From assembly GCA_017404205.1 (NCBI GenBank), contig JAFRCV010000003.1:1-64000 (forward strand): a stretch of 64,000 nucleotides of DNA, written 5' to 3'. Below the pieces are notes generated by a model. It did no database searches and had not been told where the DNA came from. It saw nothing but the letters and a program-made list of their open reading frames with translations. Positions within the stretch are counted from its first letter, which is position 1, and each line of letters begins with the position of its first letter. Both the position numbers and the translations under genes were made by a program. Shown here piece by piece: positions 7,284 to 16,269 of the stretch. The stretch comes from Erysipelotrichaceae bacterium (GTDB taxonomy: Bacteria; Bacillota_I; Bacilli_A; Erysipelotrichales; Erysipelotrichaceae).

Positions 7284-8978
7284 ATGAAATTTAAAGACTA
7301 CAAATATGAAAGACTAAATTATGAAGACATTGAAAAAGATTATACAAATCTTTTAAATGAACTAAAATCCGCAAATGATGTAGAAACATTTAAGGATGTT
7401 TTTAAGCGCATCAATAACTATCGCTCTCATTTACAAACAATGATGACTCTTTGTTCAATTAGACATTCTATTGATACAAGCGATTCATTTTATGATGAAG
7501 AAAATGATTATTGGGATAACACAAGCCCTAGAATTCAAGTATTTGAAAACGAATTCTTCATAACTTGTTTAAATGTTCCTTTTAGAAATGAATTAAATAT
7601 TCCTGATGTTTTCTTTAAATTAGCAGAATTTTCTTTAAAATCATTTAGTCCTGAAATTATTGAAGATTTACAAGAAGAAAACAAATTAGCGAGTGAATAT
7701 GGAAAACTTAAAGCAAGTGCAAAAATTGAATATAATGGTGAAACTTATAATCTTGCCTCAATTGGTCCGTTATTGAAAGATAATAATCGTCAAACAAGAA
7801 AAGAAGCCATGAAAGCTTATATGAAATTCTTTGAAGATAATGAAGAAAAGTTTGATGATATATATGACAAATTAGTAAAAGTAAGAGATAAAATGGCTAA
7901 AAAGTTAGGCTATAAATCTTTTATTGAACTTGGATATGTTCGCATGAATCGTTTTGATTATGATGAAAAGATGGTAGCTAATTATCGCAAACAAGTATTA
8001 AATGACATTGTCCCTTTAGCTAATAAAATTTATGCAAATCAAGCCAAAAGAATTGGTGTTGATAAACTTGAGGCATATGATTTAGACTTTGAATTTAATA
8101 GTGGCAATCCAAAACCAATAGGCGATGAAAAAGTTTTGGTTGCTGCAGCATTAAAAATGTATAAAGAGATGTCTAAAGAGACTGGCGAATATTTTCAAAC
8201 AATGGTTGATAATGAATTATTCGATTTAACAACTAAACCAAATAAACAAATGGGTGGCTATTGTACAGAATTACCAGACTTTAAAGTTCCATTTATTTTT
8301 TCAAACTTCAATGGAAGTGATGGAGATGTAAATGTTTTAACACATGAAGCAGGGCATGGCTTCCAATCATATATGTCAATGAAAGAAATCGATATTCCTG
8401 ATTTAGTATTCCCAACTTATGAATCATGTGAAATACATTCGATGTCAATGGAATTCTTTGCGTTTCCTTGGCTTGAATCTTTCTTTGGCAAAGATGTAGA
8501 TAAATATAAATTATTACAATTAGCTGGCACATTGACATTCCTTCCTTATGGATGTTTAGTTGATCACTTCCAACATGAAGTATATAGAAATCCAAATATG
8601 ACTCCAAAAGAAAGAAAAGAAACATGGAGAAATTTAGAAAAACAATATAAGCCATATATCTCATATGATGAATTTCCATTGCTTGAAAGAGGTGGCTATT
8701 TCTATCGCCAAGGTCATATATTTGAAAGTCCATTCTATTATATTGATTACACACTTGCTCAAGTATGTGCATTACAATTTTATAAACGCATGTTAGATAA
8801 TGATCTAAAAGCATTTGAAGATTATTTAAGATTATGTAAAGTTGGTGGAACATATAGTTTTGTTGGGCTTGTAAAATTAGCTAATCTAAAATCACCATTT
8901 GAAGATTCTTGTTTAAAAGATGTAGCAATGGTAATGGATAAAGAATTAGATAAAATGAATATGAAAGATTATGATTAG
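7284..8978 (+). CDS. M3-family oligoendopeptidase (PepF-like)
   Basis: A 564-residue cytosolic zinc peptidase. The HEAGH motif (residues 354-358, HExxH) and the downstream ESCEIHSMSMEFF segment carrying the third Zn ligand are typical of M3 oligoendopeptidases. It cleaves short peptides, probably in peptide recycling or nutrient use. There is no signal peptide. A GGAGACC SD lies before the ATG, and the next gene follows after 8 bases with a strong GGAGG. Confidence 0.93.
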   Translation: MKFKDYKYERLNYEDIEKDYTNLLNELKSANDVETFKDVFKRINNYRSHLQTMMTLCSIRHSIDTSDSFYDEENDYWDNTSPRIQVFENEFFITCLNVPFRNELNIPDVFFKLAEFSLKSFSPEIIEDLQEENKLASEYGKLKASAKIEYNGETYNLASIGPLLKDNNRQTRKEAMKAYMKFFEDNEEKFDDIYDKLVKVRDKMAKKLGYKSFIELGYVRMNRFDYDEKMVANYRKQVLNDIVPLANKIYANQAKRIGVDKLEAYDLDFEFNSGNPKPIGDEKVLVAAALKMYKEMSKETGEYFQTMVDNELFDLTTKPNKQMGGYCTELPDFKVPFIFSNFNGSDGDVNVLTHEAGHGFQSYMSMKEIDIPDLVFPTYESCEIHSMSMEFFAFPWLESFFGKDVDKYKLLQLAGTLTFLPYGCLVDHFQHEVYRNPNMTPKERKETWRNLEKQYKPYISYDEFPLLERGGYFYRQGHIFESPFYYIDYTLAQVCALQFYKRMLDNDLKAFEDYLRLCKVGGTYSFVGLVKLANLKSPFEDSCLKDVAMVMDKELDKMNMKDYD

Positions 8979-8986
8979 GAGGAGTT

Positions 8987-9700
8987 ATGAGTAATTATAA
9001 TAGTGTCTATGAAAATCAAAACCAATTGACATTTAATGAATTTTTAACGAAGGTATATTCGATAGTGGCAATTGGTGTTGCAACAAGTGCGTTTGTTGCT
9101 TATATGGTTTCATTATTCTTAAAAGACATTTATATGGTTTTGGGTGATGCACTATTTATCGCCATTATTATATTTGCGGTTGCGGAAATTGTAGTAGCCC
9201 TAGTTCTTAGTGCAAAATTAAGAAATTTGTCTAAAAATGCTGCCTGGATTTTATATATTGTTTATTCAATATTGACAGGATTATCGATGTCATTTATTTT
9301 TATTGAGTATACAAGCACTTCAATTTGGTTAGCATTCATTGTAACAGCAATTATGTTTGTTTCAATGGCTTTAATTGGACATACAACAAAAGTTGATTTA
9401 AGCAAATTCTCTGGATTAATTGCTCCAGCTTTGATTTCAATAATTATCGCAACAATTCTAAATGCTTTAATATTTAAGAGCAATTTTTTCTCATGGATTA
9501 TTACCTATGCTGGAATCGTTATATTTTTAGGATTGGTTGCATATGATATGCGCATGCTAAGAAATTATTATTATGAAGGTATTTCTGATGCAAACATGCT
9601 AGATAAAATAATGATTTTTGGGGCCTTTCAATTGTATTTAGACTTCATCAATTTATTTATTAGAATATTACGAATTATAGGAAAGAGAAATTCTGATTAA
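8987..9700 (+). CDS. Bax inhibitor-1 / YccA family membrane protein
   Basis: A 237-residue protein with about seven hydrophobic helices and a short polar N-terminus. The late segment (LVAYDMRMLRNYY, then a Phe/Leu-rich helix ending RILRIIG) fits the BI-1/YccA family. Bacterial members are proton-dependent Ca2+ leak channels (YetJ) or FtsH-associated (YccA). The SD AGGAGG is strong. It sits inside the miaA-nptA run; that context does not refine the role. Confidence 0.9.
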   Translation: MSNYNSVYENQNQLTFNEFLTKVYSIVAIGVATSAFVAYMVSLFLKDIYMVLGDALFIAIIIFAVAEIVVALVLSAKLRNLSKNAAWILYIVYSILTGLSMSFIFIEYTSTSIWLAFIVTAIMFVSMALIGHTTKVDLSKFSGLIAPALISIIIATILNALIFKSNFFSWIITYAGIVIFLGLVAYDMRMLRNYYYEGISDANMLDKIMIFGAFQLYLDFINLFIRILRIIGKRNSD

Positions 9701-9702
9701 AT

Positions 9703-10248
9703 ATGTTAAAAATCAATATTGAAATAAATGACGAAATGATTAAAGAAGCTTCAAAAAATGAAGTCAAAGTTTCAATTGGTCATTTAGGAACGCATATTGA
9801 TTTAAAAGGCAAGCAATTTAAAGATTGTTCAGTAAAAGGAATAGTCTTTAAATGCGAAGACAATATTGAAATTAAAGATATTGATTTATCTTTAATTAAA
9901 GAAAACTATTTTGTTATTTTTAATACTAATCATATAAATAAATATTTATATGGTAGTAAAGAATATTATCAAGATTATTCAATTCTTGATAAAGATTTAA
10001 TCGAAGAACTAATTAAAAGAAATGTATCTTTTATTGGCATCGATGGGCCAGGAATAAGAAAAGGCAAAGAGCATCCATTAATGGATGCTTATTTAGCAAG
10101 CAAAAATATTTTTGTGATTGAAAATCTATGCAATTTAGATAAATTAGAAACCAAGACAATTTATGATATAGATTTGATTTCTTCAAACAAGATTGATGAT
10201 GGCATGCCATTAGACATATTAATTAAAAATTATAATGAAACTACCTAA
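9703..10248 (+). CDS. Cyclase-family hydrolase (kynurenine-formamidase fold), short form
   Basis: A 181-residue protein with the cyclase-family metal motif HLGTHID (His27, His31, Asp33) and a later GIDGPGIRKG segment where family members carry the second conserved block. The family includes arylformamidases and isatin hydrolases. It is shorter than typical (about 210) and lacks the usual D-x-P-x-H-F continuation, so the substrate is unclear. It starts 2 bases after the BI-1 gene without an SD, suggesting coupled translation, and overlaps the exonuclease gene by 14 bases. Confidence 0.75.
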   Translation: MLKINIEINDEMIKEASKNEVKVSIGHLGTHIDLKGKQFKDCSVKGIVFKCEDNIEIKDIDLSLIKENYFVIFNTNHINKYLYGSKEYYQDYSILDKDLIEELIKRNVSFIGIDGPGIRKGKEHPLMDAYLASKNIFVIENLCNLDKLETKTIYDIDLISSNKIDDGMPLDILIKNYNETT

Positions 10249-10756
10249 AGATTATATTGTTCTTGATACAGAAACAACAGGCTTGTCTTACCGCACGTGT
10301 AAGATGATAGAATTGTCAGCTATAAAAGTTAGAAACGATGAAATAGTTGATACTTTTTCAGTATTAGTTAATCCCCACGAAAAGGTTCATTATTTCATAA
10401 CGCAATTAACAGGTATATCTAACGAAATGTTAGAAAATGAAAAGCCAATTGAAGATGTATTAATCCCTTTTATTGATTTTGTAGAAGATGATGTGATAAT
10501 TGGTCACAACATATTGTTTGATATTAAGTTCATTAATGAAGCAACAACAAAATGTTTAGGTATGATATTTGATAATAAATATATTGATACAATGTCATTA
10601 AGCAAAAGGCTTTGGCCATTTGAAAGACACCATCGTTTGGAAGATTTAATTGAACGTTGTGATTTAGAAGGCATACAAGAGCATCGTGGATTGAGTGATT
10701 GTATGTATACATATAAAGCATATTTATATATGAAAAATAAATTAGAAAGAAAATAA
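10235..10756 (+). CDS. DnaQ-like 3'-5' exonuclease (DEDDh)
   Basis: A 173-residue single-domain exonuclease. All catalytic residues are visible: Asp11 and Glu13 (LDTETTG), Asp96 (HNILFD), His150 and Asp155 (EHRGLSDC). It resembles the exonuclease domain of PolC and stand-alone DnaQ/DinG-type proteins. Likely roles are proofreading, single-strand trimming or oligoribonucleotide turnover; the sequence does not decide. It overlaps the previous gene, and the next begins 1 base after its stop. Confidence 0.88.
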   Translation: MKLPKDYIVLDTETTGLSYRTCKMIELSAIKVRNDEIVDTFSVLVNPHEKVHYFITQLTGISNEMLENEKPIEDVLIPFIDFVEDDVIIGHNILFDIKFINEATTKCLGMIFDNKYIDTMSLSKRLWPFERHHRLEDLIERCDLEGIQEHRGLSDCMYTYKAYLYMKNKLERK

Positions 10757-10757
10757 A

Positions 10758-11780
10758 ATGGAAAAAGAAAAAATAATTCTTGATGTTGATACTGGTAGTG
10801 ATGATGCGGTAGCGATAATTTGTGCTTTATTAAGTAATGAATTTGATGTTCTTGGTATTTGCACAGTTAGTGGAAACGTGAATATTGACAATGCTACAGA
10901 TAACACTCTGAGGGTTGTTGATTATTTAAATTCAAGCGTAAAAGTTTATAAAGGTGCAAGCCTTCCTTTAGCTTCAACACTAATACCTTGGGGCATACAA
11001 GGCTTAACTCTACCTCACAACGAAATAAGGTTAGATGATTCAAAACGCATTCATCCAGACCATTTGCCTTTGCCAAAACCAAACATCACTTATGAAGATA
11101 AAAGTGCTGTGATATGGTTAATTGAAACTCTATTAAAACAAGAAGATCATTCAGTTACACTTGTTCCTGTTGGTCCACTTACAAATATCGCATTAGCTAT
11201 TAGAAGCGATGAAAGAATATTAAAGAAGATTAAAAGAATTGTTTTAATGGGCGGAAGCCATGATGTATATGCACCAACACAGGGAGCTGAATTTAATATT
11301 TGGGTTGATCCAGAAGCAGCAGAGATAGTTATTAATAGCGGGCTTGATGTTACAATGGTTTCTCTTGATGCGACATCTTGTATATGCCTTGATTATAATG
11401 AAGCAAAAAGAATTAGAGATATTAATACAAGAGCAGCCATATTTGTAGCTGATATGATTGAACAAAGGTTAAATGCAGCTAAAAAAACTATGAATAAACA
11501 AGCTGGACAAGTTGTTGGGATTGCCCTTCATGATCCTCTAGCTGTGTGCGCAATAAAACACCCAGAAGTTTTAACAGATATTTGGGATACGAGTTGTCAT
11601 ATTGATTTAGGCAGAAGCTATGCATATGGTGAAACTGTATTAGGTAGAAATTATCAAAGTGAAATAAATGAAAAGGGAGAATATGTGAATCTTCCTAACA
11701 ATATTCATTATGTTAGAAAAGCTAATAAGGAAATATTTTTTAATTGGCTTTATAATTTATTAGTAGAGGACACAAAATGA
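10758..11780 (+). CDS. Nucleoside hydrolase (IunH/RihA-type)
   Basis: A 340-residue nucleoside hydrolase. The N-terminal LDVDTGSDDA (Asp9, Asp11, Asp15, Asp16) binds Ca2+, and the central FNIWVDPEAA and HDPLA segments complete the site. It cleaves the N-glycosidic bond of nucleosides (purine or pyrimidine) in salvage. There is no signal peptide, so it acts in the cytosol. The TGA stop overlaps the msrA ATG (ATGA). Confidence 0.93.
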   Translation: MEKEKIILDVDTGSDDAVAIICALLSNEFDVLGICTVSGNVNIDNATDNTLRVVDYLNSSVKVYKGASLPLASTLIPWGIQGLTLPHNEIRLDDSKRIHPDHLPLPKPNITYEDKSAVIWLIETLLKQEDHSVTLVPVGPLTNIALAIRSDERILKKIKRIVLMGGSHDVYAPTQGAEFNIWVDPEAAEIVINSGLDVTMVSLDATSCICLDYNEAKRIRDINTRAAIFVADMIEQRLNAAKKTMNKQAGQVVGIALHDPLAVCAIKHPEVLTDIWDTSCHIDLGRSYAYGETVLGRNYQSEINEKGEYVNLPNNIHYVRKANKEIFFNWLYNLLVEDTK

Positions 11781-12289
11781 TTAAAGAGATTTATTTTGCG
11801 GGTGGATGTTTTTGGGGAGTTGAAAAAGCATTTAAACTATTAAATGGTGTTTTAGAAACTACAGTCGGCTACATCAATGGCAATGTTGACAATCCATACT
11901 ACGAATTAGTTAAAACAGGAACAACTGGATTTAAAGAAGCTGTAAAGGTTTTATATGATGATAAATTGTTGTCATTAAATACATTATTAAAAGCTTTCTT
12001 TATTTGTATAGATCCAAGCCAAAAAGATGGACAAAAAAATGATATTGGAAGTCAATATCTAACTGGTGTTTATTATACAAACGAAGAAGATTATAAAATA
12101 ATCAATGAGTATTTTAACAATGAAAAGAAAAAATATGATGAGTTTTATGTTGAATTAAAACCATTAAAAGTTTTTTATGATGCGGAAGAATATCATCAAG
12201 ATTATTTGGATAAGAATATTAACGGCTATTGTCATTTAAATAAAGTTGAATATGATAATATAAAGAAGCTTAATAAAGTAGGGGAGTAA
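11777..12289 (+). CDS. msrA: Peptide-methionine (S)-S-oxide reductase MsrA
   Basis: A 170-residue enzyme with the catalytic GCFWG motif (Cys11) and DPSQKDGQKNDIGSQY, YHQDY and related family blocks. It reduces methionine-S-sulfoxide in oxidised proteins. No C-terminal resolving Cys pair of the two-Cys type is obvious, although the last stretch has CHLNK (Cys near 158). MsrB is absent from the window. A GAGG SD lies in the end of the previous gene. Confidence 0.96.
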   Translation: MIKEIYFAGGCFWGVEKAFKLLNGVLETTVGYINGNVDNPYYELVKTGTTGFKEAVKVLYDDKLLSLNTLLKAFFICIDPSQKDGQKNDIGSQYLTGVYYTNEEDYKIINEYFNNEKKKYDEFYVELKPLKVFYDAEEYHQDYLDKNINGYCHLNKVEYDNIKKLNKVGE

Positions 12290-12291
12290 GT

Positions 12292-14049
12292 ATGAACTTA
12301 ACAAATGTATTAGCATTACTAAGTGGCGTTGCCTTGTTCTTGTTTGGAATGACTTTAATGTCAGACAATCTAAAAAAGGTAGCTGGAAACTCATTAGAAT
12401 TATTCTTGTATAAACTATCTTCTAATCCATTAAAGGCAATATTGTTTGGAACGGGAATAACTGCAGCCATTCAATCATCTTCAGCTACTTCAGTAATGGT
12501 TGTTGGTTTTGTTAATTCAAAAATGATGAAGACTAAACAAGCTATTGCGGTAATAATGGGCGCCATAATCGGTACATCAATTACTGGTTGGATTGTGTCA
12601 CTGTCTTCAATTAATGGCTCAAATGGTTTCTTTGAAATATTTTCCACAGATTCTTTAACAGCCATAATTGCGATTGTTGGTATCTATTTAAGAATGTTCA
12701 CAAAGCACACTAAACAAAAACATGTTGGTGATATTTTAATGGGTTTTGCGATATTGATGTTTGGCATGAAAGCAATGTCAAATTCTGTTTCTGTTTTAAA
12801 AGATTCTCCATTATTTATAAAACTTATAACAGATTTTTCTAACCCACTAATCGGTGTTCTTGTTGGCGTTGTATTTACTGCCGTCATTCAATCAGCTAGT
12901 GCAGCTGTTGGTATTTTACAAGCTTTATCAAGCACAGGCGCAATTGATTTTTCTGTTGCTTTCCCAATATTGATGGGAATTGGCATCGGTGCTTCTTTAC
13001 CAGTTATTCTTTCATCATTAAGTGCATCAATTGAAGGTAAAAGAGTAGCTTTTTCTTATTTAATCATTAATACATTTGGAGCAGTAATAATGTCAATATT
13101 GTTCTATGGACTAAATGCTTTATTAAATCTTGGAATAAGCAATATGATATTAAATACATTTTCAATTGCTTTAATTAATACACTATATCGAGCAATCTTT
13201 ATATTGTTATTATCTCCATTTATTGATTTAATTGATTCATTTACAAAGAGAATAATTAAATCAAACGATGAAGATGATGAAGATGTTTATGAAGAAGATT
13301 TATTAGAAGATCGTTTCATTGCCCATCCAGCATTGGCTATTGAACAATGTCGTTTAAGCATAAATTCAATGGCTCGCTTCACAATGGACAATATTCAACA
13401 TGCATGTCAATTGTTAATAAACTATAATGACAAACTGTTTGAAAAAGTAAACAAAAAAGAAGACATTGTAGATAGATATGCCGATAAATTAGGAACATAT
13501 TTAGTAAAAGTAACAAGAAAAGAATTGACTAAAAGTCAAAACGAACAAGTTACAAGATTCTTGCATGCAATTGGTGATTTTGAAAGAATATCGGATCACG
13601 CACTAAATATTGCTCAATCTGCCCAACAAATAAATGAAGAAGGCGTCACTTTTTCTGATAGTGGAAATAAAGAAATGAATACATTAGCATTAGCTGTATG
13701 TGACATGTTAGCCATAACCGTTGAAGCTTTTCTTAACAACAATATCAATCTGGCATACACAATTGAGCCTTTTGAACAAACAATAGATGATATTACAGAA
13801 AAAATGAAAGAAAACCATATTGAAAGATTAAAGAATAACGAGTGCACACTAGTACACGGTATTGCGTTTAATGATTTAATAACTGATTTAGAAAGAGTTG
13901 GCGACCACTGTAGTAATATCGCTTTAACAATAATTGGACTAGAAAGTGATTCTTTAGATATGCATAATTTCGAAGCAAATCTAACTCAAGAACAAAAAGA
14001 ACACTACAATGATTTGTTGAATAGCTATAAATCTAAATATGGCATTTAA
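12292..14049 (+). CDS. Na+/phosphate cotransporter with PhoU-like domain (NptA/YjbB type)
   Basis: A 585-residue transporter. Two Na/Pi-cotransporter repeats each carry the QSSSA/QSASA signature (near residues 62 and 202). After the last helix (about residue 315), an acidic linker (DEDDEDVYEEDL) leads into a PhoU-like helical domain (about 340-570). It imports or exports phosphate with Na+. The SD GGGGAG is strong. It is last in the miaA-led run and is followed by a bidirectional terminator. Confidence 0.93.
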   Translation: MNLTNVLALLSGVALFLFGMTLMSDNLKKVAGNSLELFLYKLSSNPLKAILFGTGITAAIQSSSATSVMVVGFVNSKMMKTKQAIAVIMGAIIGTSITGWIVSLSSINGSNGFFEIFSTDSLTAIIAIVGIYLRMFTKHTKQKHVGDILMGFAILMFGMKAMSNSVSVLKDSPLFIKLITDFSNPLIGVLVGVVFTAVIQSASAAVGILQALSSTGAIDFSVAFPILMGIGIGASLPVILSSLSASIEGKRVAFSYLIINTFGAVIMSILFYGLNALLNLGISNMILNTFSIALINTLYRAIFILLLSPFIDLIDSFTKRIIKSNDEDDEDVYEEDLLEDRFIAHPALAIEQCRLSINSMARFTMDNIQHACQLLINYNDKLFEKVNKKEDIVDRYADKLGTYLVKVTRKELTKSQNEQVTRFLHAIGDFERISDHALNIAQSAQQINEEGVTFSDSGNKEMNTLALAVCDMLAITVEAFLNNNINLAYTIEPFEQTIDDITEKMKENHIERLKNNECTLVHGIAFNDLITDLERVGDHCSNIALTIIGLESDSLDMHNFEANLTQEQKEHYNDLLNSYKSKYGI

Positions 14050-14093
14050 AATACAAAAGATATCTAATTGATTTAAATTGTAATCTATTAAAA

Positions 14094-14130
14094 AAGCGCT
14101 AATCCATAAATGGAACAGCGCTTATTTTTT
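14094..14130. terminator. Bidirectional terminator between nptA-like gene and tRNA cluster
   Basis: A 7-bp stem (AAGCGCT 14094-14100 with AGCGCTT 14117-14123) with T-runs on both strands ends the plus-strand operon and the minus-strand tRNA-Lys. Confidence 0.8.
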
Positions 14131-14133
14131 AAG

Positions 14134-14209
14134 TGGTGATCCCTCAGGGACTCGAACCCTGGACCCTCTGATTAAGAGTCAGATGCTCTACCAACTGAGC
14201 TAAGGGATC
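14134..14209 (-). tRNA. tRNA-Lys (CTT anticodon)
   Basis: A complete cloverleaf on the minus strand: acceptor GATCCCT/AGGGATC, D-stem GCTC/GAGC, anticodon loop CTCTTAA (CTT), T-arm CAGGG-TTCGAGT-CCCTG. The 3' CCA is encoded (TGG at 14134-14136). This anticodon reads AAG. Confidence 0.97.
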
Positions 14210-14220
14210 ATTAGACAATA

Positions 14221-14242
14221 AAACCACATTAATTGTGGCCTT
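14221..14242 (-). terminator. Weak hairpin between tRNA-Glu and tRNA-Lys
   Basis: On the minus strand, CCACA-ATTAA-TGTGG followed by TTTTATT. The stem can extend to 8 bp with two G-U pairs. It may be a partial terminator or a processing spacer. Confidence 0.4.
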
Positions 14243-14250
14243 AGTTGAGA

Positions 14251-14327
14251 TGGTGACTAGTACGGGATTCGAACCCGTGAATGCTGCCGTGAAAGGGCAG
14301 TGTGTTAAGCCGCTTCACCAACTAGCC
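14251..14327 (-). tRNA. tRNA-Glu (TTC anticodon)
   Basis: A complete cloverleaf on the minus strand: acceptor GGCTAGT/ACTAGTC (one G-U), anticodon stem CTGCC/GGCAG with loop CTTTCAC (TTC), T-arm CACGG...; CCA is encoded (TGG at 14251-14253). Confidence 0.97.
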
Positions 14328-14332
14328 GTAAA

Positions 14333-14408
14333 TGGCGCCTGATACAGGACTCGAACCTGTGACCTGCCGGTTAACAGCCGGACGCTCTACCGACTGAGCT
14401 AATCAGGC
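14333..14408 (-). tRNA. tRNA-Asn (GTT anticodon)
   Basis: A complete cloverleaf on the minus strand: acceptor GCCTGAT/ATCAGGC, anticodon loop CTGTTAA (GTT), T-arm ACAGG-TTCGAGT-CCTGT, encoded CCA. It is first in the three-tRNA transcription unit. Confidence 0.97.
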
Positions 14409-14419
14409 GTCGCTTAATT

Positions 14420-14448
14420 ATATTAGCACATGAGCGATTATTTATCAA
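14420..14448 (-). promoter_or_regulatory. Promoter of the tRNA-Asn-Glu-Lys unit
   Basis: On the minus strand, TTGATA (14448-14443), a 17-base spacer and TAATAT (14425-14420) with an upstream TGTGC (extended -10). The tRNA 5' end lies 12 bases further on. Confidence 0.75.
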
Positions 14449-14508
14449 TATTTTAACGATTATTTTTGAAAAAAATTTTTTGTTAGTAAAAAGGCACTAT
14501 ATATTCAA

Positions 14509-14517
14509 TGTTATAAT
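14509..14517 (+). promoter_or_regulatory. Extended -10 promoter, leaderless start of the HTH/RCC1 gene
   Basis: TG-T-TATAAT (TATAAT at 14512-14517) lies 6 bases before the ATG at 14524. No SD is present and no good -35 is seen. Confidence 0.6.
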
Positions 14518-14523
14518 TGTTTT

Positions 14524-16269
14524 ATGAATTACTTACCAAGTAAGCTTTTAAAATTGCGTAAACATTATAATTATTCTCAAGCTCATCTTGCGGAGCTTTT
14601 AAAAGTTGATGTTATGGAATATATGGCTTATGAAAATGGACGCAAAATTCCAAGTTATGAAGAATGTCAAACAATTGCCAACTTATATCACATAAGTATT
14701 GATGAAATAATTAAAAATAGTGATGAAGTGACTTTATATAATGTTTCTAGTTCTAGGACCGATGAAATAAATATTGAATATTTTTTACCTAAAAAGAATT
14801 TCTTTGATTATTTAAAAGAATTTGTTAAAAATCATGGCATATTGGTAGGGACAACAATTGGTGTTGTTTTATTAGGACTGTTGGTAATTGGTTTATTTAC
14901 AAATAAAGAAGAAATACCATATAGTTTAAATTTATTAAATATAAATCGTTTATCAGTATCGGAAACAACAGTTGTATATATTTATGGTGATGGTGCTGTA
15001 AAAGGAAGTGGTGATAATTCGAAAGGGCAGCTTTCTAATTTACCATCAAGTAATGCTATTAAAGTTGGCGAAGGCAGTGATTTTACAATTATTTTAAATA
15101 GCGATGGAACAGTGAGTTATGTTGGCTTGGATAAAGAACTTGAAGCTGAATTAAAACAATGGCATAACATCATTGATATAGCTGCTGGTGATAAACACAT
15201 TGTTGGAGTTGATCAAAGAGGATATGTTTTTGCTATTGGTGATAATAGTTTTGGCCAATGTGAAGTCTCATCTTTTAAAAACATAAAAAAAGTCTATGCA
15301 ACAAAAAATGCCACTATTGTTTTAGACAATGAAGGTATCTTATCTTCAACTGGTGAATTCATTGGATCTAGCAAGATACAAAGTTTCGCAAATGTAATAG
15401 ATTTAGATGCTAGCGATGATAATCTTGTTGTCCTAGATGAAAATGGTTCTGTTGAATATATCGCAAAAAACAAAAATTTTTTAAACATCTATAAATGGCA
15501 AAATGTTGTGGATGTATGTTGCGGTGATAATTTTGTAGCTGCTTTATTAAAAGATGGTAGTGTTGTTGTTGATTGTGATGATGAAAAAATAACTAAACAA
15601 GTTTCTAAATGGGAAAACATTATCGCCATTGATGCAGGCAACGATTATTTAATTGCTTACGATGGAGAAAAAATATATGGTGTTGGTAAAAATGATTACC
15701 AACAATTTGAAGGCGAAGCACATCAAGAAATATTAGCGCAAGTGACTAATGTAAAAATTGCGATAAATGATACAATCGATGTCACATTTGATTCTGTCGA
15801 AGGTGCTAGCGGTTATGAATTAAGATTAAATGCTGGCGAGGGTAATGTTAAAAAAGTGTCTTCTAATCAAATTGTAAGTTTCTTTAGTGATGGCCTTGAA
15901 AATGGCAACAATTATCAAATCACAATTACGGCTTTAGGAGACGGGGAGTATTATTTAGATTCAGATCCATTAATGTTAAATTTTACATATATCAAAGAAG
16001 AAAAAAACAATGAAGAAGAATATGTTGATATTAATGTTAATTTTACAGATATGGATGAAGAACAATTAAAAGAATATTTAAATTCTATTGGTATCAGTAA
16101 TATCATATGCGTAGAAACTGCTAGTCCTTGTGAAGAAGGCGGTCACACAATTATTTCTGTTGATGGAATTTCTAGTGGCCAAAGGATTGCGAAAAGAGAT
16201 TTAGCCAAAGCGATGGTTACATATTACACATGTAAGATTCCAGAAAATGAAGGTGTAGATAATGAATAA
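14524..16269 (+). CDS. Membrane-anchored HTH protein with extracytoplasmic RCC1-like, FN3-like and PASTA-like domains
   Basis: A 581-residue multi-domain protein. Residues about 3-62 form an XRE-type helix-turn-helix. A single TM helix spans about 104-127 (GTTIGVVLLGLLVIGLF). Residues about 140-405 contain RCC1-like blades with repeated A-x-G-x-x-H/F and D-G-x-V/S units (for example GDNSKGQ, IAAGDKHIVGV, GDNSFGQ). About 413-500 resembles a fibronectin III domain (VTFDSVEGASGYELRL). About 505-575 has the spacing of a degenerate PASTA domain (DMDEEQLKEYLNSIGI ... SSGQRIAK). The architecture suggests that an outside signal controls DNA binding or clustering at the membrane; this is inference. 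It is first in the unit with the GYF_2-like gene and cysS. Confidence 0.8.
   Translation: MNYLPSKLLKLRKHYNYSQAHLAELLKVDVMEYMAYENGRKIPSYEECQTIANLYHISIDEIIKNSDEVTLYNVSSSRTDEINIEYFLPKKNFFDYLKEFVKNHGILVGTTIGVVLLGLLVIGLFTNKEEIPYSLNLLNINRLSVSETTVVYIYGDGAVKGSGDNSKGQLSNLPSSNAIKVGEGSDFTIILNSDGTVSYVGLDKELEAELKQWHNIIDIAAGDKHIVGVDQRGYVFAIGDNSFGQCEVSSFKNIKKVYATKNATIVLDNEGILSSTGEFIGSSKIQSFANVIDLDASDDNLVVLDENGSVEYIAKNKNFLNIYKWQNVVDVCCGDNFVAALLKDGSVVVDCDDEKITKQVSKWENIIAIDAGNDYLIAYDGEKIYGVGKNDYQQFEGEAHQEILAQVTNVKIAINDTIDVTFDSVEGASGYELRLNAGEGNVKKVSSNQIVSFFSDGLENGNNYQITITALGDGEYYLDSDPLMLNFTYIKEEKNNEEEYVDINVNFTDMDEEQLKEYLNSIGISNIICVETASPCEEGGHTIISVDGISSGQRIAKRDLAKAMVTYYTCKIPENEGVDNE

Noticed and set aside
8308-8853. 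181-codon open frame on the minus strand inside the M3 peptidase gene
   Set aside because: It is antisense to a gene with all catalytic motifs, has no SD, and its peptide is rich in His, Tyr and Leu with no domain, as expected from the complement of AT-rich coding DNA.
9262-9483. Minus-strand frame within the Bax-inhibitor-like gene
   Set aside because: Antisense shadow with no start signal.
13890-14523. CRISPR array or attachment site near the tRNA cluster
   Set aside because: No repeated spacers of constant length and no duplicated tRNA end were found; only three distinct tRNAs and terminators.
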